From Edwardsiella anguillarum ET080813 (GTDB lineage Bacteria; Pseudomonadota; Gammaproteobacteria; Enterobacterales; Enterobacteriaceae), in assembly GCF_000264765.2 (NCBI RefSeq), contig NZ_CP006664.1, forward strand, positions 2,914,001 through 2,978,000: 64,000 nucleotides of DNA. The letters are read 5' to 3'. Position numbers and translations under genes: made by a program. Shown here piece after piece: positions 39,824 through 50,024 of this stretch. How positions within the stretch are numbered: position 1 is the stretch's first letter; each line of letters starts with the position of its first letter. Below the pieces are notes generated by a model. The model ran no database searches, was not told where the DNA came from, and saw only the letters and a list, made by a program, of their open reading frames with translations.

Positions 39824-42178
39824 ATGAATCCTGAGCGTTCCGAACGCATAGAAATCCCCGTATTGCCGCTGCGCGATGTGGTGGTTTATCCGCACATGGT
39901 GATTCCGTTGTTTGTAGGCCGGGAAAAATCGATCCGGTGCCTGGAAGCCGCAATGGATCACGACAAGAAGATCCTGCTGGTGGCGCAGAAAGAGGCCTCG
40001 ACCGATGAGCCGGGGATCAACGATCTGTTTACGGTCGGTACGGTCGCCTCCATCCTGCAGATGCTGAAGCTGCCCGATGGCACGGTAAAAGTGCTGGTGG
40101 AAGGGATCCAGCGCGCGCGCATTACCACGCTGTCTGACGGCGGCGAACACTTTGCAGCCCAGGCCGAGTACCTGGATACGCCGGAGATGGATGAGCGCGA
40201 ACAGGAGATTCTGGTCCGCACCGCCATCAATCAGTTTGAAGGCTATATCAAGCTGAACAAAAAAATTCCGCCGGAGGTGCTGACGTCGCTGAACAGCATC
40301 GACGACGCCGCCCGTCTGGCCGATACCATTGCCGCCCATATGCCGCTGAAGCTGAACGATAAGCAGACGGTGCTGGAGATGTCCGACGTGGCGGAGCGTC
40401 TGGAATACCTGATGGCGATGATGGAGTCCGAGATCGATCTGCTGCAGGTGGAGAAACGCATCCGTAACCGGGTGAAGAAGCAGATGGAGAAGAGCCAGCG
40501 CGAGTACTATCTGAACGAGCAGATGAAGGCGATTCAGAAAGAGCTCGGCGAAATGGATGACGCGCCGGATGAGTTTGAGGCCCTGAAGCGCAAGATCGAA
40601 GCCGCCAAGATGCCGAAAGAGGCGCGCGAGAAGGCGGAGTCCGAGCTGCAGAAGCTGAAGATGATGTCACCGATGTCGGCGGAAGCGACCGTGGTGCGCA
40701 GCTATATCGACTGGATTGTGCAGGTTCCGTGGCACGCTCGCAGCAAAGTGAAAAAAGATCTGCGCAAAGCGCAGGAGACGCTCGACGCCGACCACTATGG
40801 TCTGGAGCGGGTCAAGGATCGCATCCTGGAATACCTGGCGGTACAGAGCCGGGTCAGCAAAATTAAAGGGCCGATCCTGTGCCTGGTGGGACCGCCGGGG
40901 GTGGGTAAAACCTCGCTGGGGCAGTCTATCGCCCGGGCGACCGGACGCCAGTATGTGCGCATGGCGCTGGGTGGGGTGCGCGACGAGGCGGAGATCCGCG
41001 GTCACCGTCGGACCTACATCGGCTCCATGCCGGGTAAACTGATCCAGAAGATGGCCAAGGTGGGGGTTCGTAACCCGCTGTTCCTGTTAGATGAAATCGA
41101 TAAGATGTCCTCTGACATGCGCGGCGATCCGGCCTCGGCGCTGCTGGAGGTCCTGGATCCGGAGCAGAACGTCGCCTTTAACGATCACTATCTGGAAGTG
41201 GACTACGATCTGTCCGATGTGATGTTCGTCGCCACCTCTAACTCCATGAATATTCCGGCGCCGCTGCTGGATCGCATGGAGGTGATTCGCCTGTCCGGCT
41301 ATACCGAGGACGAGAAGCTTAACATTGCCCGTCAGCACCTGCTGCCGAAGCAGATTGAGCGTAATGCGCTGAAGAAAGGCGAGCTAACGGTGGACGATAG
41401 CGCCATCGTCGGGATCATTCGCTATTACACCCGCGAAGCCGGGGTGCGTGCGCTGGAGCGTGAAATCTCCAAGCTGTGCCGTAAGGCAGTGAAGCAGCTG
41501 CTGCTGGATAAGTCGCTGCGCCATATTGAGATCAACGGCGATAACCTGAAGGATTATCTGGGCGTTCAGCGCTTCGACTATGGCCGCGCCGACAGCGAAA
41601 ACCGCGTGGGCCAGGTCACCGGCCTGGCCTGGACCGAGGTCGGCGGCGATCTGCTGACCATTGAAACCGCCTGTGTCCCGGGTAAGGGGAAACTGACCTA
41701 TACCGGTTCGCTGGGTGAGGTAATGCAGGAGTCGATTCAGGCAGCGCTGACCGTGGTGCGCGCGCGCGCCGACAAGCTGGGGATCAACCCGGACTTCTAC
41801 GAGAAGCGCGATATCCACGTGCACGTACCGGAGGGGGCGACCCCGAAAGATGGCCCGAGCGCCGGTATTGCCATGTGTACGGCGCTGGTCTCCTGTCTGA
41901 CCGGTAATCCGGTGCGCGCCGACGTGGCGATGACCGGGGAGATCACGCTGCGTGGCCAGGTGCTGCCGATCGGTGGGCTGAAGGAGAAGCTGCTGGCGGC
42001 CCACCGCGGTGGGATCAAGACCGTGCTGATCCCGGACGACAACAAGCGCGATCTGGAGGAGATGCCGGAGAACGTTTTACGCGATCTCGACATTCATCCG
42101 GTGAAGTGGATCGACGAGGTTTTGGCTCTGGCGCTGCAGAATTCCCCGTTTGGGATGGACGTGGTGACGGCGAAATAG
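39824..42178 (+). CDS. lon: ATP-dependent protease Lon
   Basis: Hexameric AAA+ serine protease, 784 aa, the E. coli length. N-terminal substrate-binding domain ([25 protein letters not shown]), Walker [10 protein letters not shown], Walker [11 protein letters not shown], and the protease domain with catalytic Ser in DGPSAGIAM and Lys in [14 protein letters not shown]. Heat-inducible from its upstream promoter; a terminator follows. Confidence 0.98.
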   Translation: MNPERSERIEIPVLPLRDVVVYPHMVIPLFVGREKSIRCLEAAMDHDKKILLVAQKEASTDEPGINDLFTVGTVASILQMLKLPDGTVKVLVEGIQRARITTLSDGGEHFAAQAEYLDTPEMDEREQEILVRTAINQFEGYIKLNKKIPPEVLTSLNSIDDAARLADTIAAHMPLKLNDKQTVLEMSDVAERLEYLMAMMESEIDLLQVEKRIRNRVKKQMEKSQREYYLNEQMKAIQKELGEMDDAPDEFEALKRKIEAAKMPKEAREKAESELQKLKMMSPMSAEATVVRSYIDWIVQVPWHARSKVKKDLRKAQETLDADHYGLERVKDRILEYLAVQSRVSKIKGPILCLVGPPGVGKTSLGQSIARATGRQYVRMALGGVRDEAEIRGHRRTYIGSMPGKLIQKMAKVGVRNPLFLLDEIDKMSSDMRGDPASALLEVLDPEQNVAFNDHYLEVDYDLSDVMFVATSNSMNIPAPLLDRMEVIRLSGYTEDEKLNIARQHLLPKQIERNALKKGELTVDDSAIVGIIRYYTREAGVRALEREISKLCRKAVKQLLLDKSLRHIEINGDNLKDYLGVQRFDYGRADSENRVGQVTGLAWTEVGGDLLTIETACVPGKGKLTYTGSLGEVMQESIQAALTVVRARADKLGINPDFYEKRDIHVHVPEGATPKDGPSAGIAMCTALVSCLTGNPVRADVAMTGEITLRGQVLPIGGLKEKLLAAHRGGIKTVLIPDDNKRDLEEMPENVLRDLDIHPVKWIDEVLALALQNSPFGMDVVTAK

Positions 42179-42210
42179 TGATATATCGCAAAATACGTTG
42201 ATAAAACATC

Positions 42211-42247
42211 GGCTGGCAGCGCACTTCGGGCTTGCCAGCCTTTTTTT
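42211..42247 (+). terminator. Terminator after lon
   Basis: GGCTGGCA.../...TGCCAGCC stem followed by seven T's. Confidence 0.88.
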
Positions 42248-42394
42248 GTCCGGCTAACGTAGAGCCCTGTCGGCCGTAGCAAGCGCCCGTGAAGCGCCTT
42301 GCCGGACAGCGACAGGCCTGATATAACAGCTGCGCAGCCGTACGGTAGGGAGAACGGTTTCCTGTACGGCGAGATTTCTAAAGGGGATGATAGA

Positions 42395-42667
42395 GTGAAT
42401 AAGTCACAACTGATCGACAAGATTGCTGAGGGTGCAGATATTTCCAAAGCGGCAGCCGGTCGCGCGCTGGATGCGTTCATTGCATCCGTGACCGAAAGCC
42501 TGCAGGAAGGTGACGCCGTCGCGCTGGTCGGTTTTGGTACTTTTGACGTCCGCGAACGTGCTGCCCGTACTGGCCGTAATCCGCAGACGGGCAAGGAGAT
42601 TGATATTCCTGCCGCGAAAGTTCCGGGTTTCCGCGCGGGCAAAGCGCTGAAAGACGCCGTCAACTAA
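42395..42667 (+). CDS. hupB: DNA-binding protein HU-beta
   Basis: Nucleoid protein of 90 aa, the E. coli length, starting with GTG at 42395 as in E. coli, after AGGGGA. Signature: [21 protein letters not shown], with the DNA-bending arm and its tip Pro. The upstream open frame to 42299 has no homology. Confidence 0.97.
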   Translation: MNKSQLIDKIAEGADISKAAAGRALDAFIASVTESLQEGDAVALVGFGTFDVRERAARTGRNPQTGKEIDIPAAKVPGFRAGKALKDAVN

Positions 42668-42760
42668 GCCTATGGCGCGCTGCGCCGGGCGTCGGTGGGC
42701 GATGATTTCCATAAATCGCAAACAATCGACTGACGCCATGGCATAGCTAAGGTAAAATAC

Positions 42761-42789
42761 AAGGCGCATCATGCTGATGCGCTTTTTTT
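42761..42789 (+). terminator. Terminator after hupB
   Basis: GCGCATCA/TGATGCGC stem with a 3-nt loop and seven T's. Confidence 0.9.
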
Positions 42790-42951
42790 ATGGCGGGCAA
42801 CTGCCTTCCCTGGACGCGGCGGTGCGATCGTCCGCCGGGGCAGCCTGAAGCCGTTAATCTATATCGTGTGCTGTGCGTATACGGGCTATGGCCTGGAACA
42901 AAGCGGAGTCACAACGTATTACCAACAATCACAGCGGAGTGTTGCCACACT

Positions 42952-44832
42952 ATGATGGACAATTTACGCGCGGCCGCCAATCACGTCGTGCTCAAGGTTA
43001 TCCTGGCTCTGATCATCATCTCGTTTGTGCTGACCGGGGTAGGTAATTATCTGATCGGCGGCTCCGGCGACTACGCGGCCAAGGTGGATGGCCAAGAGAT
43101 CGGTCGGGCCCAGCTCGAACAGGCGGTGCAGAATGAGCGTAGCCGCCTGCAGCAGCAGCTGGGCGATCAGTTCTCCGTGCTGGCAGGAAACGAAGGGTAT
43201 ATGAAAGAGCTGCGTAAGCAGGTGCTTTCTCGCATGATCGATGATGTGCTGCTCGATCAGTATGCCAAAAAGCTTAATCTGGCGATCAGCGATGCGCAGG
43301 TAAAAGAAGCGATCCGCGCGATGCCCTATTTCCAGACTGACAATCACTTTGATAACGCTAAGTATCTGGATATGGTGGCGCGTCTGGGCCTGAGCCCGGA
43401 CACCTACGCGCAGCTGATGCGTCAGCAGCTGGTGACCCAGCAGCTGATCCAGGGTTTCACCGCCACCGGCTTTACCCTGCCGGTGGAGGTCGACGCCCTG
43501 GCGGCGCTAACCATGCAGCAGCGTCAGGTCAGCCTGGCAACCATCGATATCAGCAAGCTGATGCCGCAGCAGCAGGTCAGCGACGCGGAGCTGCAGGGCT
43601 ATTATCAGCAGCATCAGAGCAGCTTTATCGCCCCAGAGGCGGTCAAGGTTCGCTATATCGAAATGGATGCCGCGGCCATCAACGACAAGATGACGGTCAG
43701 CGATGCGGAGATTGGCGCCTATTACGATCAGCATAAAGGCAGCTTTAGCCAGCCGGCGCGCAGTGACTACAGCGTTATCCAGGTGAAGACCGAGGCGGAG
43801 GCGAAGGCCATCGCCGCTCAACTGGCCAACGGCGCTGACTTCGCGACCCTGGCCAAGGAGAAGTCTACCGATATTATCTCCCGTAAAAACGGCGGTGAGC
43901 TGGGTTGGCTGGATCCGGAAACCACGCCAGATGAGATCCGCGCGGCTAAGCTGAGCCATAAAGGCGATGTCTCTGCGCCGATCGCCTCCAGCGTGGGCTA
44001 CCTGATCGTGCGTCTCAACGATATGCAGCCCGCGGTGGTGAAGCCGCTGTCTGAGGTGCGTGCAGAGATCGCCGACAAAGTGAAGCAGCAGAAGGCGCTG
44101 GATGCCTTCTATGCGCTGCAGCAGAAGGTGAGCGATGCGGCGAGCAACGACAATGATTCGCTGGCCGGGGCCGAAGACGCCGCCGGGGTGAAAGCGACGG
44201 AGACCGGCTGGTTTGCCCGCGATAGCGTACCGCAGGCGCTTGATTTTAAACCGGTGGTTCAGGCTATCTTCGACGGCTCCCTGTTTGGGGAAAACGGCAC
44301 GCCGGGCAGTAACTCTGACGTGATCAGCGTCGAGGGCGATCGCGCCTTTGTACTGCGCGTCAGCGAGCACAAGCCGGAGGCGGTTAAACCGTTTGCAGAG
44401 GTACGCGATCAGGTGACGGAGCTGCTGAAGCGTCAGAAGGCGATTGCCCAGGCGCGCAGCGAGGGTGAGAAGCTGCTGGCCGCGCTGCAGGCAGGCAAGG
44501 GCGAGGCAGCGCTGAAGGCTGCCGGCCTGAACTTTGGCGCCGAGCAGACGCTGACCCGCGCTTCTGAGGATCGTCAGCTGACGGATACAGTCTTCGCCAT
44601 GCCGCATCCGCAGACCGATAAGCCGGTGTACGGGCTGTCGACGGACCGTCATGACAACATTGAGCTGATTCGTCTGAACGCCGTGACGGCGGGCCATCTG
44701 TCGGCGGAGCAAATGAAGGCATTCGCCTCTCAGATGCTCACCGGTGAGACAGGGATCACCTTCGATGCCCTGATGGATAACCTGCGCGCCAACGCCAAGA
44801 TCAAGCTGGGCGCGGCGGCAGATGTGCAGTAA
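42952..44832 (+). CDS. ppiD: Periplasmic folding chaperone PpiD
   Basis: Inner-membrane-anchored SurA-like chaperone next to the Sec exit, 626 aa (623 in E. coli). ATG 42952 (MMDNLRAAANHVVLK) is chosen; the frame is open to 42790 without homology. One membrane helix (about 15-36), a SurA-like N-terminal region, and a parvulin domain around residues 265-355 (GADFATLAKEKSTD, NGGELGWL). Confidence 0.96.
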   Translation: MMDNLRAAANHVVLKVILALIIISFVLTGVGNYLIGGSGDYAAKVDGQEIGRAQLEQAVQNERSRLQQQLGDQFSVLAGNEGYMKELRKQVLSRMIDDVLLDQYAKKLNLAISDAQVKEAIRAMPYFQTDNHFDNAKYLDMVARLGLSPDTYAQLMRQQLVTQQLIQGFTATGFTLPVEVDALAALTMQQRQVSLATIDISKLMPQQQVSDAELQGYYQQHQSSFIAPEAVKVRYIEMDAAAINDKMTVSDAEIGAYYDQHKGSFSQPARSDYSVIQVKTEAEAKAIAAQLANGADFATLAKEKSTDIISRKNGGELGWLDPETTPDEIRAAKLSHKGDVSAPIASSVGYLIVRLNDMQPAVVKPLSEVRAEIADKVKQQKALDAFYALQQKVSDAASNDNDSLAGAEDAAGVKATETGWFARDSVPQALDFKPVVQAIFDGSLFGENGTPGSNSDVISVEGDRAFVLRVSEHKPEAVKPFAEVRDQVTELLKRQKAIAQARSEGEKLLAALQAGKGEAALKAAGLNFGAEQTLTRASEDRQLTDTVFAMPHPQTDKPVYGLSTDRHDNIELIRLNAVTAGHLSAEQMKAFASQMLTGETGITFDALMDNLRANAKIKLGAAADVQ

Positions 44833-44864
44833 TTCCCATCGACGTAGGTAAGATGATGTAACAA

Positions 44865-44890
44865 CAAAAGGCCGCATTCGCGGCCTTTTG
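44865..44890 (+). terminator. Terminator after ppiD
   Basis: AAAAGGCCGC/GCGGCCTTTT stem with a 4-nt loop; the T-run is short. Confidence 0.7.
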
Positions 44891-44973
44891 CATATTGCAC
44901 GCTCCGCCTTTGCCGGATCCCTCGCCGAGGGGCATCGTAAGGGTCGATATCCTCATCCCTAAGGAGCCCTGCC

Positions 44974-45318
44974 ATGAATCCGTTAACTTTGCTGTTATCC
45001 TCCCCGCTCTGGATCGCGTTACTCTTTTTCCCCGCGGCGCCGCAGGCGGCCACGGCGCCGGCCGCTGCACCGCCCGCGGGCCCCGTCACGCACAGCGGCG
45101 GGGGCGCAGCGCGCGCCGAGCGTGGACAGGTGAATATCAATCAGGCGTCGGCGCAGGCGCTGTCTGAGGGGCTCAGCGGCATCGGCCTGGAGAAGGCCCG
45201 GGCGATCGTCGCCTTTCGTGAACAGCACGGCGCGTTTTCCCGTCTGGAGCAGCTGCTGCAGGTGAAGGGGATCGGCGCAGCGCTGCTGGAGAAGAACCGA
45301 GCGCGTCTGGCACTCTAG
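44974..45318 (+). CDS. ybaV: ComEA-like helix-hairpin-helix protein YbaV
   Basis: Exported 114-aa protein with a signal peptide (about 1-26) and a C-terminal ComEA-type double helix-hairpin-helix: VNINQASAQALSEGLSGIG and LLQVKGIGAALLEKN. In naturally competent bacteria ComEA binds DNA in the periplasm; in enterics the role is unclear. E. coli has ybaW between this gene and queC; it is missing here. Confidence 0.9.
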   Translation: MNPLTLLLSSPLWIALLFFPAAPQAATAPAAAPPAGPVTHSGGGAARAERGQVNINQASAQALSEGLSGIGLEKARAIVAFREQHGAFSRLEQLLQVKGIGAALLEKNRARLAL

Positions 45319-45395
45319 CGATAGTGCGGCACCGCGCCGGCGTTCGGCGGTGCCGCGTAGCCCCTGCGTTTGGCGCAGGACAGAGCAAGGGGGCG

Positions 45396-46085
45396 TTACT
45401 GCAGCCCGCTCTTGTGCTTCAGCGCGGCCATCACTGCCGCTGGATCGGCAAGATACTGCTGCAGGCCGTGGGCGCGCAGGTGGCAGGCGGCGCAGTGGCC
45501 GCAGCCATCGCCCTGAATGCCGTTGTAGCAGGTCAGGGTGTCGTGGCGCACCCGCGCCAGCTGACCATAGTAGTCGGCCAGCGCCCAGGTCTCGGCTTTG
45601 TTGAGCCACATCAGCGGCGTTTCGAAGCGAATATCGCGCGCCATACCCAGGCAGACGGCGTGATTCAGCGCCTGTACAAACTGATCCCGACAGTCCGGAT
45701 AACCGGAGAAGTCCGTTTCACAGACGCCGGTGATCACGGCCTCCGCCTCAACCTGATAGGCATAGATCGCCGCCAGGGTCAGAAACAGCACGTTGCGGCC
45801 GGGGACGAAGGTATTGGGAATGCCGCCCTCGCTTTGGGTTGGCACGGGGATGTTGTCCCGCGTCAGGCTGCTGATGGCCAGCTCGTTGAGCAGGCCGACG
45901 TTCAACACCTTGTGGGCGCTGGCGCCCAGCTGCTCGGCCAGCCGGCGAGCCACGTCGATCTCGGCGCGGTGGCGCTGCCCGTAGTCAAAGGTGATGCAGT
46001 GGACATCATCATAGCGGTGCAAGGCCTGGATCAGGCAGGTGGTCGAGTCCTGACCGCCACTGAAAACTACTACGGCGCGTTTCAT
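45396..46085 (-). CDS. queC: 7-cyano-7-deazaguanine synthase QueC
   Basis: Makes preQ0 from carboxydeazaguanine, feeding the queuosine pathway used by queA and tgt in this window. It is 229 aa (231 in E. coli), with a PP-loop FSGGQDSTT and C-terminal zinc Cys cluster [16 protein letters not shown]. It sits 52 bp downstream of ybaE on the same strand. Confidence 0.96.
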   Translation of the reverse strand: MKRAVVVFSGGQDSTTCLIQALHRYDDVHCITFDYGQRHRAEIDVARRLAEQLGASAHKVLNVGLLNELAISSLTRDNIPVPTQSEGGIPNTFVPGRNVLFLTLAAIYAYQVEAEAVITGVCETDFSGYPDCRDQFVQALNHAVCLGMARDIRFETPLMWLNKAETWALADYYGQLARVRHDTLTCYNGIQGDGCGHCAACHLRAHGLQQYLADPAAVMAALKHKSGLQ

Positions 46086-46137
46086 GCAATAACCTCAATT
46101 GTGCGCTAAAAGAAAATATCGTCCGTATGGTAGCCGC

Positions 46138-47850
46138 TCAGTCCGGCGATGAACAGCCTGCTTCCGGCGCCGGCACCCAGGCCTGAGAAAAGTCGAACCA
46201 GCCGTGTGCGGTCAATACGATGCCGTTGACCCGGGGCGGAACGCTGACCTGATAGCGATAGTTGAACAGCGGCGCCATATATCCCTGCGCCATCAGCGCG
46301 CCGTACAGCTGACGCAGCGCAGCCAACCGCTGTGCCTCAGCGCTGGCCTGCCGCTGGAGATTGAGGCGCGCCAGCGTATCCGTATAGGCGTTGGGCGGGA
46401 GGATCGCCTGCCACAGTCGGTCGGTGCGCGGCCAGTTATCCAGGGTGGCGCCGGGCGATTCGCCGATGCGCTTGTCCCCCAGGATAATGTCTGCCTGAGC
46501 CAGCTGAGCATCATCACTCCAGCGTTTTCCGCTGACGAGCTGCAGCGTGAGGTCGCAGCCGCAGGCGGCCAGGCGGATCTGTAGCCGGCGCGCCAGCTGA
46601 TGTAAGGCTGACGCCGGGTAGCTGAGAAGCGTCAGGCGGGGCGGCAGCGGGCCGGGCGGCTCGGTAAACGCCGGGATCGTCCAGCCGGGCAGCAGCTCCT
46701 CGCAGCGCAAGGTGATCCCCTCCTCCTGCGACAGGGCGCTGAAGGTCTGCTCCTCGCGCATCAGGCCGAGCAGGCCGCGCGCCTGGCGCGGAGAGATGCG
46801 CCCCTGACGCAGGTTGATGGCCATGTAGCCAAAGCCCAGGCTGGTGCTGCTTTTTAGACGTCGGGTGTCCTGGGTTCCCTCATCTTGCCCTATCTGTATT
46901 CTGACCGCCCTCTGGCAGGAGGGGGGCGCCGTATCGGCCCCGGCGGTGATCCAGTATTCGATGGCGTGCAGATAGGGCCGCCGTAGATGGTAGCTCTCAT
47001 ACTGCTCTAGGCGCAGCAGGGTTGGACTGGCGCTGACCAGACGGAATGGCCCCGCGCCGATATCGGGCTGTTGCGGATGGGGCAGCAGGCACAGCAGGTT
47101 GGCCAGCCGGTGCGCGAGCCAGTAGTCGGGATGATGCAGGGTAAAGCGTAGGCACAGCGGATGGGGGCGGTCGATGGCGGCGACGCTGGCCAGCAGGGCG
47201 CCGGCCAGGGGATGGGCACAGAGGGCGCGCAGCGTCTCCAGAAGCTGCCCGGCGCCAATCGGTTGGCCGTGGTGCCAGCGCAGATCGCTGTGCAGTAAAA
47301 ATTGCCAGCACAGGCCGTCGTCGCTGATCTGCCAGTGGTGGGCCAGATCTGGCTGCGGCGCGGCGTTGCCGGGAACGAATCGCGTCAGGCCGGCGTGCAG
47401 GGTGTGTGCCAGGTGCTGCTCGGCGCGTCCGCTCAGCCGCAGGGGCTGGATGGGCTCCAGCGGGCGGTAGTAAGGAATGCGCAGGGTGGGCAGCTCGGCC
47501 TGCCACTGGCCGCCGAGATGAGGCTGCAGATAGGGGGTCAGCTGGGCAGGATCGCGGGCCGCCAGCCGCAGGGCGCCCTGATGGTTGCCCTCGCGCAGCA
47601 GGTGCTCCATCAGCTGGCGGCGCAGCTGCGATACCGGAAGCAGGCAGCGCAGGCTGCCGCGCCGCCCGCGCCCGGCGCTGGCCTGCCAGCGGATCCATCC
47701 GGCCTCCTGCAGCTGGCCTAGCAGGGTCCGCACGTGGCGATCGCTGCAGCAAATAATGGCGGCCAGCTCGGCGACGGTGGCCGACACCGGCGCATCGCCG
47801 GAAAACTGGTACAGGCGTTGATATTGATTAAGGCGTTGCAGCAGGCGCAT
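46138..47850 (-). CDS. ybaE: SgrR-family transcriptional regulator YbaE
   Basis: A 570-aa protein with an N-terminal winged-helix DNA-binding domain (VAELAAIICCSDRHVRTLLGQLQEAGWIRW) and a C-terminal solute-binding-protein-like domain of the oligopeptide type (DLAHHWQISDDGLCWQF). It is the YbaE paralogue of SgrR, in the E. coli position between queC and cof. Regulon unknown. Divergent from cof. Confidence 0.9.
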   Translation of the reverse strand: MRLLQRLNQYQRLYQFSGDAPVSATVAELAAIICCSDRHVRTLLGQLQEAGWIRWQASAGRGRRGSLRCLLPVSQLRRQLMEHLLREGNHQGALRLAARDPAQLTPYLQPHLGGQWQAELPTLRIPYYRPLEPIQPLRLSGRAEQHLAHTLHAGLTRFVPGNAAPQPDLAHHWQISDDGLCWQFLLHSDLRWHHGQPIGAGQLLETLRALCAHPLAGALLASVAAIDRPHPLCLRFTLHHPDYWLAHRLANLLCLLPHPQQPDIGAGPFRLVSASPTLLRLEQYESYHLRRPYLHAIEYWITAGADTAPPSCQRAVRIQIGQDEGTQDTRRLKSSTSLGFGYMAINLRQGRISPRQARGLLGLMREEQTFSALSQEEGITLRCEELLPGWTIPAFTEPPGPLPPRLTLLSYPASALHQLARRLQIRLAACGCDLTLQLVSGKRWSDDAQLAQADIILGDKRIGESPGATLDNWPRTDRLWQAILPPNAYTDTLARLNLQRQASAEAQRLAALRQLYGALMAQGYMAPLFNYRYQVSVPPRVNGIVLTAHGWFDFSQAWVPAPEAGCSSPD

Positions 47851-47950
47851 TAAGAAATCCTGAACTCTTTTTTCTAATTGTTCACTATTAGTTCCGTAAA
47901 TGCCACGCGATACTGTCGCTCATGCAGTAGCGGTCACAAACGGAGGCGAT

Positions 47951-48769
47951 ATGCGTTTGGCAGCGTTTGATATGGATGGCACCCTGCTGATGCCGGATCA
48001 CTGCATCGGTGCGGAGACGTTGGATACCCTGCAGCGCCTGGCGCAGCAGCGAGTCGTGCTCACCTTTGCTACCGGGCGTCATTTTTTAGAGGTCAGCCGC
48101 ATGACTCGCCGCCTGGGGCTGCGGGGACACCTGATCACCGGCAACGGCACCCGGGTGCATGACCACGACGGCCAGCTGCTGTTCAGCCAGGATCTGGCGC
48201 CGGAGGTGGCCTATGAACTGATGCACGCCGACTGGAGCGATACCGCCTCGCTGCATCTGTTTCGCGACGATGGCTGGCTGACGGCCAGCGACTGCCCCGA
48301 ACTGCTGGCGCCCCACCGGGCCGATGGCTTTGCCTACCGCCTGACGGATCTGCGTCGTCTGCCGGCCTACGGCGTCAGCAAGGTGTGCTTTATCGATCGT
48401 CATGAACGTCTACTGTCGCTGCAGCAGCGTCTGCGCGCCCACTTCGGCCGCGCCGTCGATCTCTGCTTCTCGGGTCATGACTCGCTGGAGGTGATCCCGC
48501 CGGGCAGCAACAAGGGCAGCGCGCTGGCGGCCCTGTGCGAGCGTCTGAATATTGGTCTGGATGAATGTATGGCGTTCGGCGACGCGATGAACGATCGGGA
48601 GATGCTTGGTATGGTCGGTCAGGGGTTCATCATGGGTAACGCGCTGACGCAGCTTCGGCAGGCCTTGCCGCACCTGCGGGTGATCGGCGACTGTCGCCAG
48701 CAGGCGGTGGCGCAACAGCTTTCTCTTTGGCTAACGCAATCTCACCTCACTATTCCCCCGAATCACTGA
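47951..48769 (+). CDS. cof: HMP-PP phosphatase Cof
   Basis: HAD-superfamily (Cof-type, class IIB) phosphatase, 272 aa as in E. coli, which hydrolyses hydroxymethylpyrimidine diphosphate and other phosphates. Catalytic Asp pair in AAFDMDGTLLMPD, later motifs NKGSAL and FGDAMNDREML. ATG 47951 follows GGAGG; the frame is open further upstream to 47900. Confidence 0.95.
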   Translation: MRLAAFDMDGTLLMPDHCIGAETLDTLQRLAQQRVVLTFATGRHFLEVSRMTRRLGLRGHLITGNGTRVHDHDGQLLFSQDLAPEVAYELMHADWSDTASLHLFRDDGWLTASDCPELLAPHRADGFAYRLTDLRRLPAYGVSKVCFIDRHERLLSLQQRLRAHFGRAVDLCFSGHDSLEVIPPGSNKGSALAALCERLNIGLDECMAFGDAMNDREMLGMVGQGFIMGNALTQLRQALPHLRVIGDCRQQAVAQQLSLWLTQSHLTIPPNH

Positions 48770-48781
48770 GGCTATTCAGCC

Positions 48782-48826
48782 AGCCGGGCTGCGTGTTTGA
48801 CTGCGCGCGCCCGGTTTTCTTTTTAT
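48782..48826 (+). terminator. Possible terminator after cof
   Basis: CCGGGC...GCCCGG inverted repeat with a long loop, followed by TTTTCTTTTT. Confidence 0.5.
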
Positions 48827-48923
48827 CTTTGCCTGCGCTACGGATTCGACGACGCGGGAAAAAGATTGATTATTGTTGCGTGCATTGGCCTAATTGGAGG
48901 AAATCTTTCTCCCGGAGCTCCCT

Positions 48924-49385
48924 ATGCTGGATAAAATTGACCGTAGTCTGCTGAACATGCTGCAGCGGGACTGCACCCTCTCCCTGCAGGTGCTGTCAGA
49001 GGCGGTTAACCTGACGTCGACCCCCTGCTGGAAGCGGCTAAAGCGTCTGGAGGAGGAGGGCTATATTACCCAGCGGGTCGCGTTGCTGGATAAAGATAAG
49101 CTGGGCCTGGGGCTGACGGCGTTTGTGGCGATCAAGACCCAGCATCACAGCGCGGAGTGGTATCGCAACTTTGTGCAGCAGGTGGAGCATATGCCGGAGA
49201 TCCTGGCGTTCTACCGCATGGCCGGAGAGTATGATTATCTAATGCAGGTGCAGGTGGCCGATATGAAAAGCTTCGATGATTTTTATAAGCGTCTGGTCAA
49301 TGCGGTAAAGGGGCTGAGCGACGTCACGTCGAGCTTTGCCATGGAGCAGATTAAGTTTACCACGGCGCTGCCGCTGCGCGAGTAA
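48924..49385 (+). CDS. decR: Lrp/AsnC-family regulator DecR (YbaO)
   Basis: A 153-aa Lrp-type regulator (152 in E. coli) that controls cysteine detoxification in E. coli. N-terminal helix-turn-helix ([28 protein letters not shown]) and C-terminal RAM domain ([18 protein letters not shown]). ATG 48924 gives the family start [10 protein letters not shown]; the longer frame from 48894 has no homology. The mdlAB transporter genes that follow in E. coli are missing. Confidence 0.93.
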   Translation: MLDKIDRSLLNMLQRDCTLSLQVLSEAVNLTSTPCWKRLKRLEEEGYITQRVALLDKDKLGLGLTAFVAIKTQHHSAEWYRNFVQQVEHMPEILAFYRMAGEYDYLMQVQVADMKSFDDFYKRLVNAVKGLSDVTSSFAMEQIKFTTALPLRE

Positions 49386-49523
49386 GACGCCTTTTCCGCT
49401 AGCCCGTCCTCTGTGCTCGCCTTTTCTGTCTTCTGCCGATATAGCGCCCCCGACGCCGTCGCCGCCGTCGCCGGGGCGATCGCCTCCTTCCCCGGTGCCT
49501 GACCTGCACCACAGCCGACGCAT

Positions 49524-49540
49524 CGCACCGTTTTGGTGCC
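49524..49540. promoter_or_regulatory. NtrC enhancer site upstream of glnK
   Basis: The palindrome GCACC-GTTTT-GGTGC fits the NtrC consensus TGCACY-N5-GGTGCA in its core. A further TGCACC half-site lies at about 49505. It is 65 bp upstream of the sigma-54 promoter. Confidence 0.75.
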
Positions 49541-49603
49541 GCCGCCGCTCCGCCGCCCACGCTATCCCGCGTGGGCGGCGGGATCTGTCGCCTGCTTTCT
49601 GGA

Positions 49604-49620
49604 TTGGCATGACCTTTGCT
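49604..49620 (+). promoter_or_regulatory. Sigma-54 promoter of glnK-amtB
   Basis: TTGGCATGACCTTTGCT: GG at -24 and GC at -12 with correct spacing, matching TGGCAC-N5-TTGC. Nitrogen-limited expression with NtrC is expected. Confidence 0.85.
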
Positions 49621-49662
49621 CATAACTTTTGTGAATGAGTCCGGCGACAGAGGAGGGGCGTC

Positions 49663-50001
49663 ATGAAGCTGGTGAGCGCGGTGATCAGGCCATTTAAGGT
49701 GGAGGCGGTGCGCGAGGCGCTGTCGGCCATCGGTATTCAGGGGCTGACCCTGACGGAGGTGAAGGGATTCGGCCGGCAGAAAGGGCACACAGAGCTTTAC
49801 CGCGGCGCCGAGTACAGCGTCAATTTTTTACCCAAGGTCAAAATTGAGGTGGCGCTGGAGGATGAGCGACTGGCGGCGGCGATAGAGGCCATCTGCCAGG
49901 CGGCCTACAGTGGAAACACGGGGGACGGTAAGATTTTTGTCGCCGAGCTGACGTGCGTGGTGCGTATTCGCACCGGCGAGTGCGATGACGCGGCGCTGTA
50001 A
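49663..50001 (+). CDS. glnK: Nitrogen regulatory PII protein GlnK
   Basis: Trimeric PII signal protein, 112 aa as in E. coli, that gates AmtB according to nitrogen and ATP/2-oxoglutarate state. The uridylylated Tyr is in LYRGAEYSV (T-loop), and GDGKIFV and VRIRTGE are the PII signatures. Its stop codon overlaps the downstream frame (TAATG). Confidence 0.97.
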   Translation: MKLVSAVIRPFKVEAVREALSAIGIQGLTLTEVKGFGRQKGHTELYRGAEYSVNFLPKVKIEVALEDERLAAAIEAICQAAYSGNTGDGKIFVAELTCVVRIRTGECDDAAL

Positions 50002-50024
50002 TGGCCTGCATGGGGGATGAGATG